DNA of 64,000 nucleotides from an uncultured Ligilactobacillus sp. (GCA_944326135.1 CALVCU010000005.1:1-64000); one strand, 5' to 3'. Shown: positions 33,632-43,607, counted from the first letter of the stretch. The notes: a model not told the origin generated them from the letters alone. Numbers and translations: made by a program.

Positions 33632-34573
33632 ATGGATAATATAAGCGACGGATTAAAGCGACGCTTTCATGATCAACAATTACGTGAAAAATATCTAACA
33701 TTATTTAATCAAGTGATACAAGATAATGAAGTTGCAAATTTTTTGAAAGAAAATCAAGATAAATTATCAAAAGAAGATGTAATTAAGGGTTTTAGCAAAT
33801 TATATGAATTTGTAACAATAAAAGATGAAATGAAGGCTGGTAAAAAAACTTTCGCGCCTGGATACGCACCATATTTAATTGTGAGTGATCATCATATTGA
33901 AGTTGTATATAAACCTACAGAGTCGTTTTCAAAACAAAAGAAGAGTCAACAATTAAAGGACAATATTAAAGCAATTAATTTGCCTAAAAGTTTGCAGAAG
34001 GCTCGAATTGAAAATTATGATATCAAGGGACGTGAAGAGCCCTTAAAAGCAGCATTAGAATTTATTGATAATTGTACAACGTATTTTAAACAAGATAATG
34101 GAAGTTTTCCTAAGGGATTATATTTATCTGGAAGTTTTGGTGTTGGAAAGAGTTATTTATTAGCTGCAATAGCAATTAAATTGGCAGAAAAAAATATTGA
34201 AGTTCGATATTATCATTTTCCAACTTTTGTAGGCGAAATGATGAATGCAATTAGTGAAAATCGAACAAATCAGATAATTAATCAAATAAAAAACACTGCT
34301 GTTGTTATTTTTGATGATATTGGGTCTACACAAATTACATCTTGGATAAGAGATAACGTTCTCGGTGTAATTTTAGAGTATAGGATGGCAAATGAATTAC
34401 CAACATTATTTAGTTCAAATTTGTCAATTAGTGAATTAAAGGATCAATTTTTAACAGTTACTAATAAAGGAGATTCAGAACCTTTAAAGGCCTTAAGGAT
34501 AACAGAAAGAATTAAATTTTTAGCAACAGAATATCGAATGGTTGGAATTAATCGAAGAAATCCTGAAAAATAG
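33632..34573 (+). CDS. dnaI: Primosomal protein DnaI (helicase loader)
   Basis: DnaI is the AAA+ loader of the replicative helicase. Of its 313 residues the N-terminal helicase-binding region (1-130) precedes Walker A LSGSFGVGKSY (near 165-175), Walker B VVIFDDIGS and a sensor-like ITERIKFLATEY. A GTGAGGT site precedes the ATG. It closes the series that starts with polA; no clear terminator follows before the thrS promoter. Confidence 0.93.
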   Translation: MDNISDGLKRRFHDQQLREKYLTLFNQVIQDNEVANFLKENQDKLSKEDVIKGFSKLYEFVTIKDEMKAGKKTFAPGYAPYLIVSDHHIEVVYKPTESFSKQKKSQQLKDNIKAINLPKSLQKARIENYDIKGREEPLKAALEFIDNCTTYFKQDNGSFPKGLYLSGSFGVGKSYLLAAIAIKLAEKNIEVRYYHFPTFVGEMMNAISENRTNQIINQIKNTAVVIFDDIGSTQITSWIRDNVLGVILEYRMANELPTLFSSNLSISELKDQFLTVTNKGDSEPLKALRITERIKFLATEYRMVGINRRNPEK

Positions 34574-34575
34574 AC

Positions 34576-34604
34576 TTGTCAAAAAGATAAATTGGTGGTT
34601 AAAT
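34576..34604 (+). promoter_or_regulatory. Promoter of the thrS T-box transcript
   Basis: TTGTCA (34576-34581), 17 bases, TTAAAT (34599-34604), immediately after the dnaI stop codon. Confidence 0.65.
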
Positions 34605-34611
34605 TAAATTA

Positions 34612-34835
34612 ATGAAAGACAAACGGAACGTTAACTCAGGGATAGAAACCTCGACTGAAAGTTTCTAATAAACGTGCTTACCACTTTCATTTTATCCTAT
34701 TTAATCGTAGGCGAGTCGTTTCGATATCGACGAAAATGAAGAATCTTATTTGCAAATAATAAGATTGAATTTGGGTGGAACCACGTATTTATGCGTCCCA
34801 TATGCAATTATTAGTGCATATGGGGCGTTTTTTTA
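34612..34835 (+). promoter_or_regulatory. T-box leader of thrS
   Basis: The T-box core TGGGTGGAACCACG lies at 34772-34785, followed by an intrinsic terminator at 34794-34835 (CGTCCCATATGCA facing TGCATATGGGGCG, then T-run). The likely specifier is ACC (34680-34682), a Thr codon. The leader predicts induction of thrS when tRNA-Thr is uncharged. Confidence 0.92.
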
Positions 34836-34873
34836 TTTTCGTTTATCTGGATTTTGTTGAAGGAGGATTTTAT

Positions 34874-36814
34874 ATGTCAGAAATTAATATTACTTTCCCA
34901 GATGGTTCGGTTAAACCATTTGAAAAGGGTGTAACAGTAGAAGATATTGCTAAATCAATTAGTATTAGTTTAGCTAAAAAAGCAGTTGCCGGAAAATTCA
35001 ATAATCAATTAGTGGATTATCATGAAAATCTTACTGAAGATGGATCTATTGAGATTATTACAAAAGATTCTGATGAAGGTCTAGTTGTACTATGGAATAC
35101 AGTATCTCAAGTCCTTAAACATGCTTTGCATAATTTATATCCAGAAATGAAATTTGGTGAAAGTAAAGCAACGGAACATGGATTTTTCCTAGATACAGAT
35201 AATCAAGAAGGCCAAGTTTCAGAAGACGATTTTGAAAAAATTACTGCTGAAATGAATAAATTGATTAAAAAGAACATTGCGATTGAAAAAGTATCTGTAC
35301 CTCTTGAAGAAGCATTAAAATTGGTTGCAAATGATGAATATCAAACAGAACTAATTAAAGAAAATGCACAAGATTCAGAAGTTGTAATGTATCAACAAGA
35401 TGATTTCAAGTACTTAGGTGATGTTCAATTAGCTTCAACTGGAATGATCAAAGTTTATAAGATTTTATCAGTTGCTGGTGCATATTGGAAGGGTGCCTCA
35501 AGTAATCCAATGCTTCAACGTATCTATGGAACAGCATTTTATAAGCAAAAAGATTTAGAAGCAGATGATGTAAGACGAAAAGAAGCACGTGAACGTGATC
35601 ATCGTGTTATTGGGAACAACTTAGATTTATTCTTTGTAGATCCAAAGGTTGGTGCTGGGTTGCCTTATTGGATGCCAAAGGGTGCAACAATTCGTCGTAC
35701 AATTGAACGTTATATTATCGATAAAGAAGTTGCTGATGGATATGAACATGTTTATACACCTGTTTTAATGAACTTAGATGTTTATAAACAATCTGGCCAC
35801 TGGGACCATTATCATGATGACATGTTCCCACCAATGGATATGGGTGAGGGAGAAATGCTTGAATTACGTCCCATGAATTGTCCATCACATATACAAATAT
35901 ATAAGCATCATAAACGTTCATATCGTGAATTACCATTACGAATAGCTGAAATTGGTATGATGCACAGATATGAAAAATCAGGTGCATTATCAGGATTACA
36001 ACGTGTACGTGAAATGGAATTGAACGATGGCCACACATTTGTTACAATGGATCAAATTCAAGAAGAATTTGCTAAGATTCTTCGATTAATTATGGATGTA
36101 TACAAAGACTTTAATATTACTGATTACACATTCCGTTTAAGTTACCGTGATCCAGAAAATACAGAAAAATACTATAATGATGATGAAATGTGGGAAAAAT
36201 CACAAAAAATGCTTAAAGGCGCAATGGATGATTTAGGACTTGAATATTATGAAGCTGAAGGCGAAGCTGCATTTTACGGTCCAAAATTAGATATTCAAAC
36301 AAAAACAGCTTTAGGTGCTGAAGAAACAATGTCTACTATCCAATTAGATTTCTTACTTCCAGAACGATTTGATTTAAGTTATATTGGTGCAGATGGTGAA
36401 GAACACCGTCCTATTATGATTCACCGTGGAGTAATTGGAACACTAGAACGTTTCACAGCTTACTTAACTGAAATTTATAAGGGTGCCTTTCCAACATGGT
36501 TATCACCTGAACAAGTTACAATCATTCCAGTAAGTAATGAACATCATTTAGAATATGCTAAAGAATTATCAAGTAAACTTACAGCACATCATATTCGTGT
36601 CAAATTAGATGATCGTAATGAAAAGATGGGATATAAGATTCGTCAAGCACAGGTAAACAAAATCCCATATACTTTAGTAGTTGGAGATTCTGAAACTGAA
36701 AATCACACAGTTACTGTTCGTCATTACGGAAAAGAAGATACAGAAACAATGCCATTTGATGAATTTGTAACAATGATCAATCAAGATATTGAAAGTTACA
36801 GTCGCGAAAATTAA
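34874..36814 (+). CDS. thrS: Threonyl-tRNA synthetase
   Basis: This class II synthetase has 646 residues from ATG 34874, preceded by GGAGGA. The frame stays open upstream through the T-box region, but that part is not translated. Order: TGS domain (1-62), editing/SAD domain (about 70-225, with [10 protein letters not shown]), catalytic core with [14 protein letters not shown] (zinc Cys) and [17 protein letters not shown] (motif 2), [14 protein letters not shown] (motif 3), and an anticodon-binding domain (about 545-640). Expression is set by the T-box upstream. Confidence 0.97.
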   Translation: MSEINITFPDGSVKPFEKGVTVEDIAKSISISLAKKAVAGKFNNQLVDYHENLTEDGSIEIITKDSDEGLVVLWNTVSQVLKHALHNLYPEMKFGESKATEHGFFLDTDNQEGQVSEDDFEKITAEMNKLIKKNIAIEKVSVPLEEALKLVANDEYQTELIKENAQDSEVVMYQQDDFKYLGDVQLASTGMIKVYKILSVAGAYWKGASSNPMLQRIYGTAFYKQKDLEADDVRRKEARERDHRVIGNNLDLFFVDPKVGAGLPYWMPKGATIRRTIERYIIDKEVADGYEHVYTPVLMNLDVYKQSGHWDHYHDDMFPPMDMGEGEMLELRPMNCPSHIQIYKHHKRSYRELPLRIAEIGMMHRYEKSGALSGLQRVREMELNDGHTFVTMDQIQEEFAKILRLIMDVYKDFNITDYTFRLSYRDPENTEKYYNDDEMWEKSQKMLKGAMDDLGLEYYEAEGEAAFYGPKLDIQTKTALGAEETMSTIQLDFLLPERFDLSYIGADGEEHRPIMIHRGVIGTLERFTAYLTEIYKGAFPTWLSPEQVTIIPVSNEHHLEYAKELSSKLTAHHIRVKLDDRNEKMGYKIRQAQVNKIPYTLVVGDSETENHTVTVRHYGKEDTETMPFDEFVTMINQDIESYSREN

Positions 36815-36817
36815 TCC

Positions 36818-36846
36818 TTGACATTTGTGGAATTAATTGTTAAACT
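36818..36846 (+). promoter_or_regulatory. Promoter of the infC-rpmI-rplT operon
   Basis: Consensus TTGACA (36818-36823), 17 bases, TAAACT (36841-36846), four bases after the thrS stop. Confidence 0.75.
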
Positions 36847-36852
36847 TTAAAA

Positions 36853-36982
36853 AGTTGAGAAAAAAGCAGAGGCAACCGCTTCTCGCCTTGCAGACAAGAG
36901 TCTCCGGGCAGAAATTAAGAAATTAATTCCGTAAATCGGACGGTACCTCTGTTTGCTGCAAATCAAACAGAGGTATTTTTTA
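36853..36982 (+). promoter_or_regulatory. L20 leader (ribosomal protein autoregulatory element)
   Basis: The leader upstream of infC-rpmI-rplT carries GC-rich paired segments (for example AGAGGCAACCGCTTCTCGCC near 36871) and ends in a strong terminator at 36944-36982 (TACCTCTGTTTG with CAAACAGAGGTA and T-run). Position and layout match the Firmicute L20 leader, where excess L20 binds the leader and promotes termination. Assignment is by position and layout, not by a model search. Confidence 0.85.
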
Positions 36983-37022
36983 TCTGCATTTTCTCTCTGA
37001 ATTTATTTGGAGGTGAAGTATC

Positions 37023-37538
37023 ATAGCAGTAGATAAAATGGTTAATGACGGCATTCGTGCTCGTGAAGTTCGTTTGATCAGTAGCAATGGTGATCAACTT
37101 GGTGTTAAATCTAAACGTGAAGCTTTGGAAATTGCTGAGCGTGAAAATCTTGATTTAGTTCTTGTTGCACCTAAAGCTAAGCCACCTGTTGCTAAAGTAA
37201 TGGATTATGGTAAATACCGTTTTGAATTACAAAAGAAGCAACGCGAAGCTCGTAAAAAGCAAAAAGTGGTTAATGTCAAAGAAGTTCGATTGAGTCCAAC
37301 AATTGACACGAATGACTTTAATATAAAGATGAAGAACGCACGTAAGTTTCTTGCAAAAGGAGATAAAGTTAAAGTTTCAATCCGTTTCAAGGGTCGTGCT
37401 ATTACTCATAAAGACATTGGACGTGAAGTTCTTAGCCGTTTTGCAGAGGAGACCAAGGATGTTGCAAATGTGGAATCCAAAGCAAAAATGGATGGACGTA
37501 GCATGTTCTTAATGCTAGCACCTAAAACAGATAAATAG
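37023..37538 (+). CDS. infC: Translation initiation factor IF-3, non-canonical start codon
   Basis: IF-3 binds the 30S subunit and rejects wrong start codons. The conserved core [14 protein letters not shown] begins at ATG 37038, but the strong GGAGG site ends at 37013, 24 bases earlier, which is too far. In frame between them lie ATC (37020) and ATA (37023), 6 and 9 bases from GGAGG, and a TGA at 37014 bars anything longer. Translation therefore probably starts at ATA or ATC, giving about 171 residues (M-A-V-D-K-M-V-N-D). Rare start codons on infC are known to allow IF-3 autoregulation in E. coli (AUU). The two IF-3 domains and the lysine-rich linker are typical. Confidence 0.93.
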   Translation: MAVDKMVNDGIRAREVRLISSNGDQLGVKSKREALEIAERENLDLVLVAPKAKPPVAKVMDYGKYRFELQKKQREARKKQKVVNVKEVRLSPTIDTNDFNIKMKNARKFLAKGDKVKVSIRFKGRAITHKDIGREVLSRFAEETKDVANVESKAKMDGRSMFLMLAPKTDK

Positions 37539-37566
37539 GTGATTAGATTAATAGGAGGATTTTATT

Positions 37567-37767
37567 ATGCCAAAAATGAAAACACACCGCGCATCAACAA
37601 AACGTTTTAAACGTACAGGTAAGGGTGGTTTAAAACGTCATCACGCTTATACATCACACCGTTTCCACGGTAAGACAGTTAAGCAACGTCGTCAATTACG
37701 GAAAGCAGCAATGGTTTCATCATCAGATATGAAACGTATCAAGCAAATGCTTTCACAAATGAAATAA
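37567..37767 (+). CDS. rpmI: 50S ribosomal protein L35
   Basis: This 66-residue basic protein has the L35 signature [20 protein letters not shown] and the C-terminal KRIKQMLSQ. It is in operon with infC and rplT. AGGAGG precedes the ATG. Confidence 0.97.
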   Translation: MPKMKTHRASTKRFKRTGKGGLKRHHAYTSHRFHGKTVKQRRQLRKAAMVSSSDMKRIKQMLSQMK

Positions 37768-37823
37768 TTAACTAAATTTTTGAACGAAAGAAACATTACG
37801 TTTCAATTTGAGGAGGAATTTTT

Positions 37824-38183
37824 ATGCCACGTGTTAAAGGTGGAACAGTTACACGCAAACGTCGTAAAAAGATGATTAAATTAGCTAAAGGATATCGCGG
37901 TTCAAAGCATATTCAATTTAAAGTTGCTAAGCAACAAGTTATGAAATCATATCAATATGCATTCCGTGACCGTCGTAAGACTAAGTCAAACTTCCGTAAG
38001 TTATGGATTGCTCGTATCAATGCTGCAGCACGTATGAATGATATTAGTTACAGCAAGTTGATGCATGGATTGAAGTTAGCTGAAATTGAAGTAAACCGTA
38101 AGATGCTTGCAGATTTAGCAGTTAACGATGCAGATGCATTCAAAGCTCTTGTTGATGAAGCAAAGAAAGCTTTAGAAAAATAA
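37824..38183 (+). CDS. rplT: 50S ribosomal protein L20
   Basis: The 119 residues start [16 protein letters not shown] and contain [19 protein letters not shown] and the [21 protein letters not shown] segment (split motif), typical of L20. It binds 23S rRNA early in 50S assembly and, in Firmicutes, its own leader RNA. Last gene of the infC operon; an imperfect terminator follows. Confidence 0.97.
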   Translation: MPRVKGGTVTRKRRKKMIKLAKGYRGSKHIQFKVAKQQVMKSYQYAFRDRRKTKSNFRKLWIARINAAARMNDISYSKLMHGLKLAEIEVNRKMLADLAVNDADAFKALVDEAKKALEK

Positions 38184-38199
38184 TTAATCGTTAATAATG

Positions 38200-38232
38200 A
38201 CTGGGACATCTTTTGATGATCTCAGTTTTTTT
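38200..38232 (+). terminator. Terminator after rplT
   Basis: Stem ACTGGGA-CATC/GATG-ATCTCAGT with one bulge and one wobble, then seven T. Confidence 0.75.
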
Positions 38233-38295
38233 ATTTATATTTTTCATTTATAATGATATGTGGATAATTAATTATATGATAATAGGAGATTATTG

Positions 38296-38829
38296 ATGCT
38301 AGAAGAATTTAAGCCTACATGGATGTTAAAGTCAATTTATAATTTAACGCCTGATCAAATTCGAAATAATAATATTAAATTGATATTAACTGATTTAGAT
38401 AACACATTGATTGCTTGGAATAATCCAGATGGAACACCTGAATTAAAAGCCTGGTTAAAAGAAATGAAAGATGCAGGGATTCCAGTTGTTGTTGTATCTA
38501 ATAATAATGAAGAAAGAGTAAAAAAGGCGGTAGAAAAATTTGACTTGCCATATATTTCACGTGCAATGAAACCATTAAAACGTGGCATAAATATTGCTAG
38601 AAAACAGTATGACATTGAACCACAAAATATTGTACTTGTTGGAGATCAACTAATGACAGATGTTTTGGCAGCAAATCGTTCCGGAATCAAGAGTATCCTA
38701 GTAAAACCAATTGTAGAGTCGGATGCGTGGAATACAAAATTTAATAGATTCCTTGAAAATATAATTAAAAATAAAATGATAAAAAAATATAATATTGAAT
38801 TTAAATGGGAGATAAAACTAAATGACTGA
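38296..38829 (+). CDS. yqeG: YqeG-family HAD phosphatase
   Basis: This 177-residue HAD-superfamily protein has the nucleophile motif LTDLDNTLIAW, motif II VVVSNN and the acidic motif VGDQLMTDVLAANRSG. It begins the conserved yqeG-yqeH-yhbY-nadD-yqeK-rsfS-tmcAL cluster. ATG 38296 is chosen because AGGAG sits 7 bases upstream; TTG 38293 would leave 4. The substrate is not established. Its 3' end overlaps yqeH by 8 bases. Confidence 0.9.
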   Translation: MLEEFKPTWMLKSIYNLTPDQIRNNNIKLILTDLDNTLIAWNNPDGTPELKAWLKEMKDAGIPVVVVSNNNEERVKKAVEKFDLPYISRAMKPLKRGINIARKQYDIEPQNIVLVGDQLMTDVLAANRSGIKSILVKPIVESDAWNTKFNRFLENIIKNKMIKKYNIEFKWEIKLND

Positions 38830-39934
38830 TGAATTAAGATGTATTGGTTGTGGTGCTATTATCCAAACAGAAGATTCAGATAAAGCTGGTTACATACCAA
38901 AGTCTGCATTAGAAAAACAAAAAGATGATATTTATTGTCAAAGATGTTTCCGATTAAGACATTATAATGAGATTGCAGATGTGGAATATACAGATGATGA
39001 TTTTTTAAGCTTTCTAAATCAATTAAGTCAAAAGGATGCATTAATTATCAATGTAATTGATATATTTGATTTTACAGGTTCAATAATTCCAGGATTACAG
39101 CGTTTTGTTGGAAATAATCCAATCTTAATGGTCGGAAATAAGGAGGATTTATTGCCTAAATCTCTTAAACGTTCAAGAATTAAAGATTGGGTTAGACAAT
39201 CTGCAAATAAAGAAGGATTACGTCCTATTGATGTGATTTTAACAAGTGCTAAAAAGGGATTTGAAATTGATCAATTATTAGAAAAAATAGAGGAATATCG
39301 GAATGGTCGAGATGTATACGTTGTTGGAGTAACTAATGTTGGTAAATCAACATTAATTAATAAGATTATTCAACAATTAACAGGGGTTAAACAGTTAATT
39401 ACAACATCTAAATTTCCAGGAACAACATTAGATCGAATCGAAATCCCACTGGATGATGGTCACTTCTTGATTGATACTCCCGGAATCATTCATCGAAATC
39501 AAATGGCACATTATCTTGCGCCAAAAGAATTACGCTTAGTTACACCTCAAAAAGAAATTAAGCCTAAAGTATTTCAATTACAGGACCAACAAACTTTATT
39601 TTTAAGTGCATTAGCAAGATTTGATTTTATTTCAGGTACTAAAGATAGAAATGGCATAGTAGTTTATTTAGATAATAATTTAAAAATACATCGTACAAAA
39701 CTAATTAATGCAGAAAAATTTTATCAGAAACATGCGGGAGAACTATTACAACCACCAACCAAAGATGAGCTTGAAACATCATTTCCTAAATTGGTTCGAT
39801 ATGAATTTAAAACTAAAGAAAAAAGCGATTTAGTTTTTTCTGGTTTAGGATGGATTACAGTACCTAAGGATAGCGTTGTAGCCGGATGGGCTCCAGAAGG
39901 TGTAGGCGTTTCATTAAGAAAAGCTATGATTTAA
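38822..39934 (+). CDS. yqeH: Ribosome-assembly GTPase YqeH
   Basis: This circularly permuted GTPase is needed for 30S assembly. The 370 residues have an N-terminal zinc finger (CIGCG at 7-11 and YCQRCF), then G-motifs in the permuted order: G4 VGNKEDLL, G5 TSAKKG, G1 GVTNVGKST and G3 DTPG, followed by a C-terminal RNA-binding domain. This order is diagnostic of YqeH. It is translationally coupled to yqeG. Confidence 0.95.
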   Translation: MTDELRCIGCGAIIQTEDSDKAGYIPKSALEKQKDDIYCQRCFRLRHYNEIADVEYTDDDFLSFLNQLSQKDALIINVIDIFDFTGSIIPGLQRFVGNNPILMVGNKEDLLPKSLKRSRIKDWVRQSANKEGLRPIDVILTSAKKGFEIDQLLEKIEEYRNGRDVYVVGVTNVGKSTLINKIIQQLTGVKQLITTSKFPGTTLDRIEIPLDDGHFLIDTPGIIHRNQMAHYLAPKELRLVTPQKEIKPKVFQLQDQQTLFLSALARFDFISGTKDRNGIVVYLDNNLKIHRTKLINAEKFYQKHAGELLQPPTKDELETSFPKLVRYEFKTKEKSDLVFSGLGWITVPKDSVVAGWAPEGVGVSLRKAMI

Positions 39935-39951
39935 AGATAGAGGTGAACGAA

Positions 39952-40263
39952 TTGAATTTAAGAGGAAAACAAAAACGATACTTAAGAAGTCAAGCACATA
40001 CTATGCGTCCACTATTTCAAATTGGAAAAGATGGCATTGACCAAAAATGGATAAAGCAAGTAAATGATGCATTAGAGAAGCGAGAACTTATTAAAGTTAA
40101 TATTTTAAATAACTGTTTATTAGAAGTTGATGAAGTAAAAGAATATATCGAAGCTAATTCAAATATCCAAGTAGTGCAAACAATTGGACATACATTAGTT
40201 TTATTTAAGCAATCAAGTAAAAAGAATAATCGCTCATATTCAATTGAAGTTGCGAAAATTTAA
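39952..40263 (+). CDS. yhbY: Ribosome-assembly RNA-binding protein YhbY (CRM domain)
   Basis: This 103-residue CRM-domain protein starts MNLRGKQKRYLRSQAH, with IGKDGIDQKWIKQVNDAL and the C-terminal QTIGHTLVLFKQ. It acts in 50S maturation in related bacteria. TTG 39952 is preferred because GAGG lies 8 bases upstream; the frame continues upstream into the end of yqeH. Confidence 0.92.
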   Translation: MNLRGKQKRYLRSQAHTMRPLFQIGKDGIDQKWIKQVNDALEKRELIKVNILNNCLLEVDEVKEYIEANSNIQVVQTIGHTLVLFKQSSKKNNRSYSIEVAKI

Positions 40264-40275
40264 GCAGGGATGATT

Positions 40276-40911
40276 ATGAATGTTCAAAAAATAATAAGTC
40301 CTGAAGTAAAAATTATGCATGAAGTTGAATTGGATGATACTAAAAAGCGAATTGGAATTTTAGGTGGTACTTTTAATCCTATTCATTTAGGACATTTAAT
40401 TATTGCTGATCAAGTTTTGGATCAATTAGACTTAGATAAAGTACTTTTTATGCCAGATAATATTCCACCACACATTGATCATAAAAAAGCAATTTCAGCT
40501 GAAAAACGGTTAAAAATGCTAGAATTAGCAACTCAGGATAATCCTAAGTTCGGTGTTGAAGATTATGAAATAAAAAAAGGTGGCATAAGTTTTAGTATTG
40601 ATACATTCAGGGAGTTAACCAAATTGCATCCTGAAAATAAATATTACTTTATTATAGGTGGGGATATGGTAGAGTATTTGCCTAAATGGCGTGAAATAGA
40701 TGAATTAGTTAATTTAGTTCAATTCATTGGAGTTAGACGTCCTGGTTTCAGTACAAAAACAAAATATCCAGTGATATGGGTTGATGTACCAGAATTAGCA
40801 ATTAGTTCAACATTAATTCGGCAGAAAATAAAACAAGGATGTTCAATTAATTATTTAGTACCTAAGGAAGTTGAAGAATACATTCAAAAGGAGAATTTGT
40901 ACATTGATTGA
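40276..40911 (+). CDS. nadD: Nicotinate-nucleotide adenylyltransferase
   Basis: NadD makes deamido-NAD from nicotinate mononucleotide. The 211 residues have a short N-terminal extension (about 23 residues) before GILGGTFNPIHLGHLIIADQ, FMPDNIPPH, IIGGDMVEYLPKWRE and the C-terminal SSTLIRQKI. ATG 40276 has AGGGA 5 bases upstream; ATG 40270 is also possible. It overlaps yqeK by 8 bases. Confidence 0.94.
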   Translation: MNVQKIISPEVKIMHEVELDDTKKRIGILGGTFNPIHLGHLIIADQVLDQLDLDKVLFMPDNIPPHIDHKKAISAEKRLKMLELATQDNPKFGVEDYEIKKGGISFSIDTFRELTKLHPENKYYFIIGGDMVEYLPKWREIDELVNLVQFIGVRRPGFSTKTKYPVIWVDVPELAISSTLIRQKIKQGCSINYLVPKEVEEYIQKENLYID

Positions 40912-41500
40912 ACTTAAATATACAGAGGATTATTATCCTGGTACACGTGAAGAACTTATTAGTAAATTAAAAGCATCATTAAGCCAAGAAAGATTTGAAC
41001 ATTGTTTGAGAGTGGAGCAATGTGCAATTAAATTAGCAAAATTAAATGATTATAATTTAGAATTAGCTTCAATTGCAGGCTTAGTTCATGATTATGCCAA
41101 AGAAAGAAGTGATTCTGAATTTAAAAAAGAAATTTTTCAAAAAAATTTAGATAAATCATTGTTAAAATGGGGAAATTTCATTTGGCATGGAGAAGTCGGT
41201 GCTGAAATTATACGTGATGAATTAAATATCAAAAATAAATTAGTTTTAGATGCAGTTCGTAATCATACAGTTGGTAATGTTCATATGAATACATTGGACA
41301 AGATTGTCTATGTTGCCGATTATATCGAACCAGGAAGAGTTTTCCCAGATGTCGATTTTGCGAGAAATATTGCTTTTCAAAATTTAGATGATGCAGTTAA
41401 ATTTGAAACAAAACACACTTTACAATATTTAATGCAAGCAAACCATAAAATTTATCCAGAAGCTATTCTGACATATAATAAATGGGTTGCTGAAAATTAA
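40904..41500 (+). CDS. yqeK: HD-domain phosphohydrolase YqeK
   Basis: The 198-residue HD-superfamily protein has ERFEHCLRVEQCA, IAGLVHDYAKE (HD motif) and AVRNHTVGN. Members of this family are symmetric Ap4A hydrolases in Firmicutes. TTG 40904 follows AGGAG by 10 bases and lies inside the end of nadD; the upstream in-frame part overlaps nadD and lacks a ribosome site. Confidence 0.9.
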   Translation: MIELKYTEDYYPGTREELISKLKASLSQERFEHCLRVEQCAIKLAKLNDYNLELASIAGLVHDYAKERSDSEFKKEIFQKNLDKSLLKWGNFIWHGEVGAEIIRDELNIKNKLVLDAVRNHTVGNVHMNTLDKIVYVADYIEPGRVFPDVDFARNIAFQNLDDAVKFETKHTLQYLMQANHKIYPEAILTYNKWVAEN

Positions 41501-41514
41501 AGGAGAAACGAATT

Positions 41515-41871
41515 ATGGAAGATAGTAAAAAGTTATTAGAAACAGTTGTAAAAGCAGCGGATAATAAAAGAGCTGAAGAGATAATTGCTTTAGATGTACA
41601 AAAGATTAGTTTACTAGCAGATTATTTTGTAATAATGCAAGCTGATTCTGAAAGACAAGTAAAAGCAATTGCTGAAAATATTCAAGAAATGGCTGAAAAA
41701 GCTGGTTATGATGTACGTGATGTGGAAGGGAAAAATGGTGCAAATTGGGTATTGATTGATTTAGGTGATGTAGTTGCCCATGTATTTAAAGCAGAGACAC
41801 GTAAATTCTATAATTTAGAGAAATTATGGGCAGATGCAGATGACGTTGAAATTACAGATTGGCTTAACTAA
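41515..41871 (+). CDS. rsfS: Ribosomal silencing factor RsfS
   Basis: The 118 residues contain the RsfS/Iojap pattern DVQKISLLADYFVIMQADS, the GANWVLIDLGDVVAHVF block and RKFYNLEKLWAD. RsfS binds L14 and blocks subunit joining during starvation. AAAGGAG precedes the ATG. Its stop overlaps the tmcAL start by one base (TAATG). Confidence 0.95.
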   Translation: MEDSKKLLETVVKAADNKRAEEIIALDVQKISLLADYFVIMQADSERQVKAIAENIQEMAEKAGYDVRDVEGKNGANWVLIDLGDVVAHVFKAETRKFYNLEKLWADADDVEITDWLN

Positions 41872-43025
41872 TGAAATCAATTGTAGGAATCATTACAGAG
41901 TATAATCCTTTTCATAACGGACATCTATATCAAATTAAACAAGTGAAAAAAGCATTTCCAAATGCGCCATTGGTAATTGCAATGAGTGGTAATTTTTTGC
42001 AAAGAGGGGAACCGGCAATTATTGATAAATGGCATCGCGCAAAAGAATGTTTAGCAAATGGTGCTGATTTAGTAATGGAAATGCCTGTTTTAGCTGCTGT
42101 TCAAGCTGCTGATAGATTTGCATATTATGGAGTATGGACTCACTTTCAAATGGGAGTAACTGATTTATTTTTTGGTGCAGAACATTCTGATTATGACTTT
42201 ATGAATTTTGCAAAAATTGTAAAAGATATAAAGGGTGACTTTACTAAACGAAATGAGTCATTTGCACGGTCATATCAAAGAATAATAACTGAAAAGATTG
42301 GACATAGTGTAGAGCAACCTAATGATTTACTAGGACTTGCATATGCTAAGGCCAATTTAAAATTAAATGCTAATATTAACTTACATCCAATTCAAAGAAA
42401 AAATGCTAATTATCATGATATGCATCTACAAGAAACAGGCACGATTGCAAGTGCTTCAGCAATTCGAAGAGCTTTGTTTAATAATGATGATGAAATTGAA
42501 AAATTTGTGCCTGCAGAAACGCTTTCTGATTTATTATCACAAAGATTGGTTTCATGGGATGACTTTTGGATGCATTTAAAAATGGAACTTCTAACTCATA
42601 ATCCTGAAGAGTTGGCTGAAATATATGGAATGAGTGAAGGAATTCAATATCGTATGATTGAAATGGCAAATCGTAGTGAAACTTCTCAAAACTTTGAGAG
42701 TTGGATTAAAGCAGTAAAAAATAAACGATTTACTTATACTAGATTAAGTAGATTAGCTGTGATGACTTTATTACATGTAACTAAAAGTGATTTTGAAAAA
42801 TTTCAACAAATGCCATATTTACGAGTATTAGGTTTCACTTCAAAGGGAAGAGAAGTCTTGCATAATGCTAAGAAAAAAACAGAATTTCCTATTATTACTA
42901 ATGTTTCTGCTGATGATAAAAGGAAAATAATGAATGTTGATTATAAAACTGGGAAAATGTATCAATCTATAAATGGAACTGAACAAGATTTAAAAAATAT
43001 GCCAATTATGTTTAATAAAGAGTAA
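41871..43025 (+). CDS. tmcAL: tRNA(Met) cytidine acetate ligase TmcAL
   Basis: This enzyme makes N4-acetylcytidine at the wobble position of elongator tRNA-Met from acetate and ATP. The 384 residues have the nucleotidyltransferase motif GIITEYNPFHNGHLYQI, AMSGNFLQRGEPAI, FGAEHSDYD and the SASAIRRAL motif. Length and cluster position match B. subtilis YlbM. It is translationally coupled to rsfS. Confidence 0.93.
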   Translation: MKSIVGIITEYNPFHNGHLYQIKQVKKAFPNAPLVIAMSGNFLQRGEPAIIDKWHRAKECLANGADLVMEMPVLAAVQAADRFAYYGVWTHFQMGVTDLFFGAEHSDYDFMNFAKIVKDIKGDFTKRNESFARSYQRIITEKIGHSVEQPNDLLGLAYAKANLKLNANINLHPIQRKNANYHDMHLQETGTIASASAIRRALFNNDDEIEKFVPAETLSDLLSQRLVSWDDFWMHLKMELLTHNPEELAEIYGMSEGIQYRMIEMANRSETSQNFESWIKAVKNKRFTYTRLSRLAVMTLLHVTKSDFEKFQQMPYLRVLGFTSKGREVLHNAKKKTEFPIITNVSADDKRKIMNVDYKTGKMYQSINGTEQDLKNMPIMFNKE

Positions 43026-43040
43026 GTCAGGAGGGTTAAT

Positions 43041-43607
43041 ATGAAATGGTCATTAAATGAATTACGGCAAGCAAAAGAGAAACCAATTCAGTTTGAAGAA
43101 ACACTAGATTTAGAATCTGCTTTAAAGCAAAGGCGTAGTGATATTATTTCACTTACACCAGTAAAGGTAAAGGGGATTTTTACACTTGATTCACGTGGAA
43201 TTTTAGGTGGATTTAATGTTAAGACTACAATCACAGTTCCATCTACACGTACATTTGAACCAGTAAAGATACCATTGGATTTTGATTTTTCAGAATATTA
43301 TGTAAGTGAACATCAGGATGATTTATCACAATTTGATAGCTTAGATGTAGTAATAAAATTAGATAACGATATTTTATCATTGGAAAAAGTAATCGAAGAT
43401 AATATTTTATTGCAAATTCCAATGCAGATTTTGAGTAAAAAAGAACAAGAAGCAACAGTAGATGAAATGCCACAAGGTGAAAATTGGGATGTTCTTACTG
43501 AAAAACAAATTGAAGAAGATTCCCGTCACAATCATGAAATTGATCCAAGAATGGTCAAATTAAAGAATTTCTTCAAAGAAAATGATGATTCAAATTCGAA
43601 TGAGTAG
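43041..43607 (+). CDS. YceD/DUF177 family protein
   Basis: The 188-residue protein ends in a charged DUF177-type C-terminus (EIDPRMVKLKNFFKEND) and contains LVVIKLDN-type strands. DUF177 proteins are encoded next to rpmF in most bacteria, as here (63 bases upstream), and act in 23S rRNA processing or L32 assembly in some species. The two classical cysteines of DUF177 are not visible. A GAGG site precedes the ATG. Confidence 0.88.
   Translation: MKWSLNELRQAKEKPIQFEETLDLESALKQRRSDIISLTPVKVKGIFTLDSRGILGGFNVKTTITVPSTRTFEPVKIPLDFDFSEYYVSEHQDDLSQFDSLDVVIKLDNDILSLEKVIEDNILLQIPMQILSKKEQEATVDEMPQGENWDVLTEKQIEEDSRHNHEIDPRMVKLKNFFKENDDSNSNE

Noticed and set aside
34775-34873. Upstream extension of the thrS frame
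   Set aside because: It covers the T-box core and terminator, which are untranslated leader; ATG 34874 has a strong GGAGGA site.
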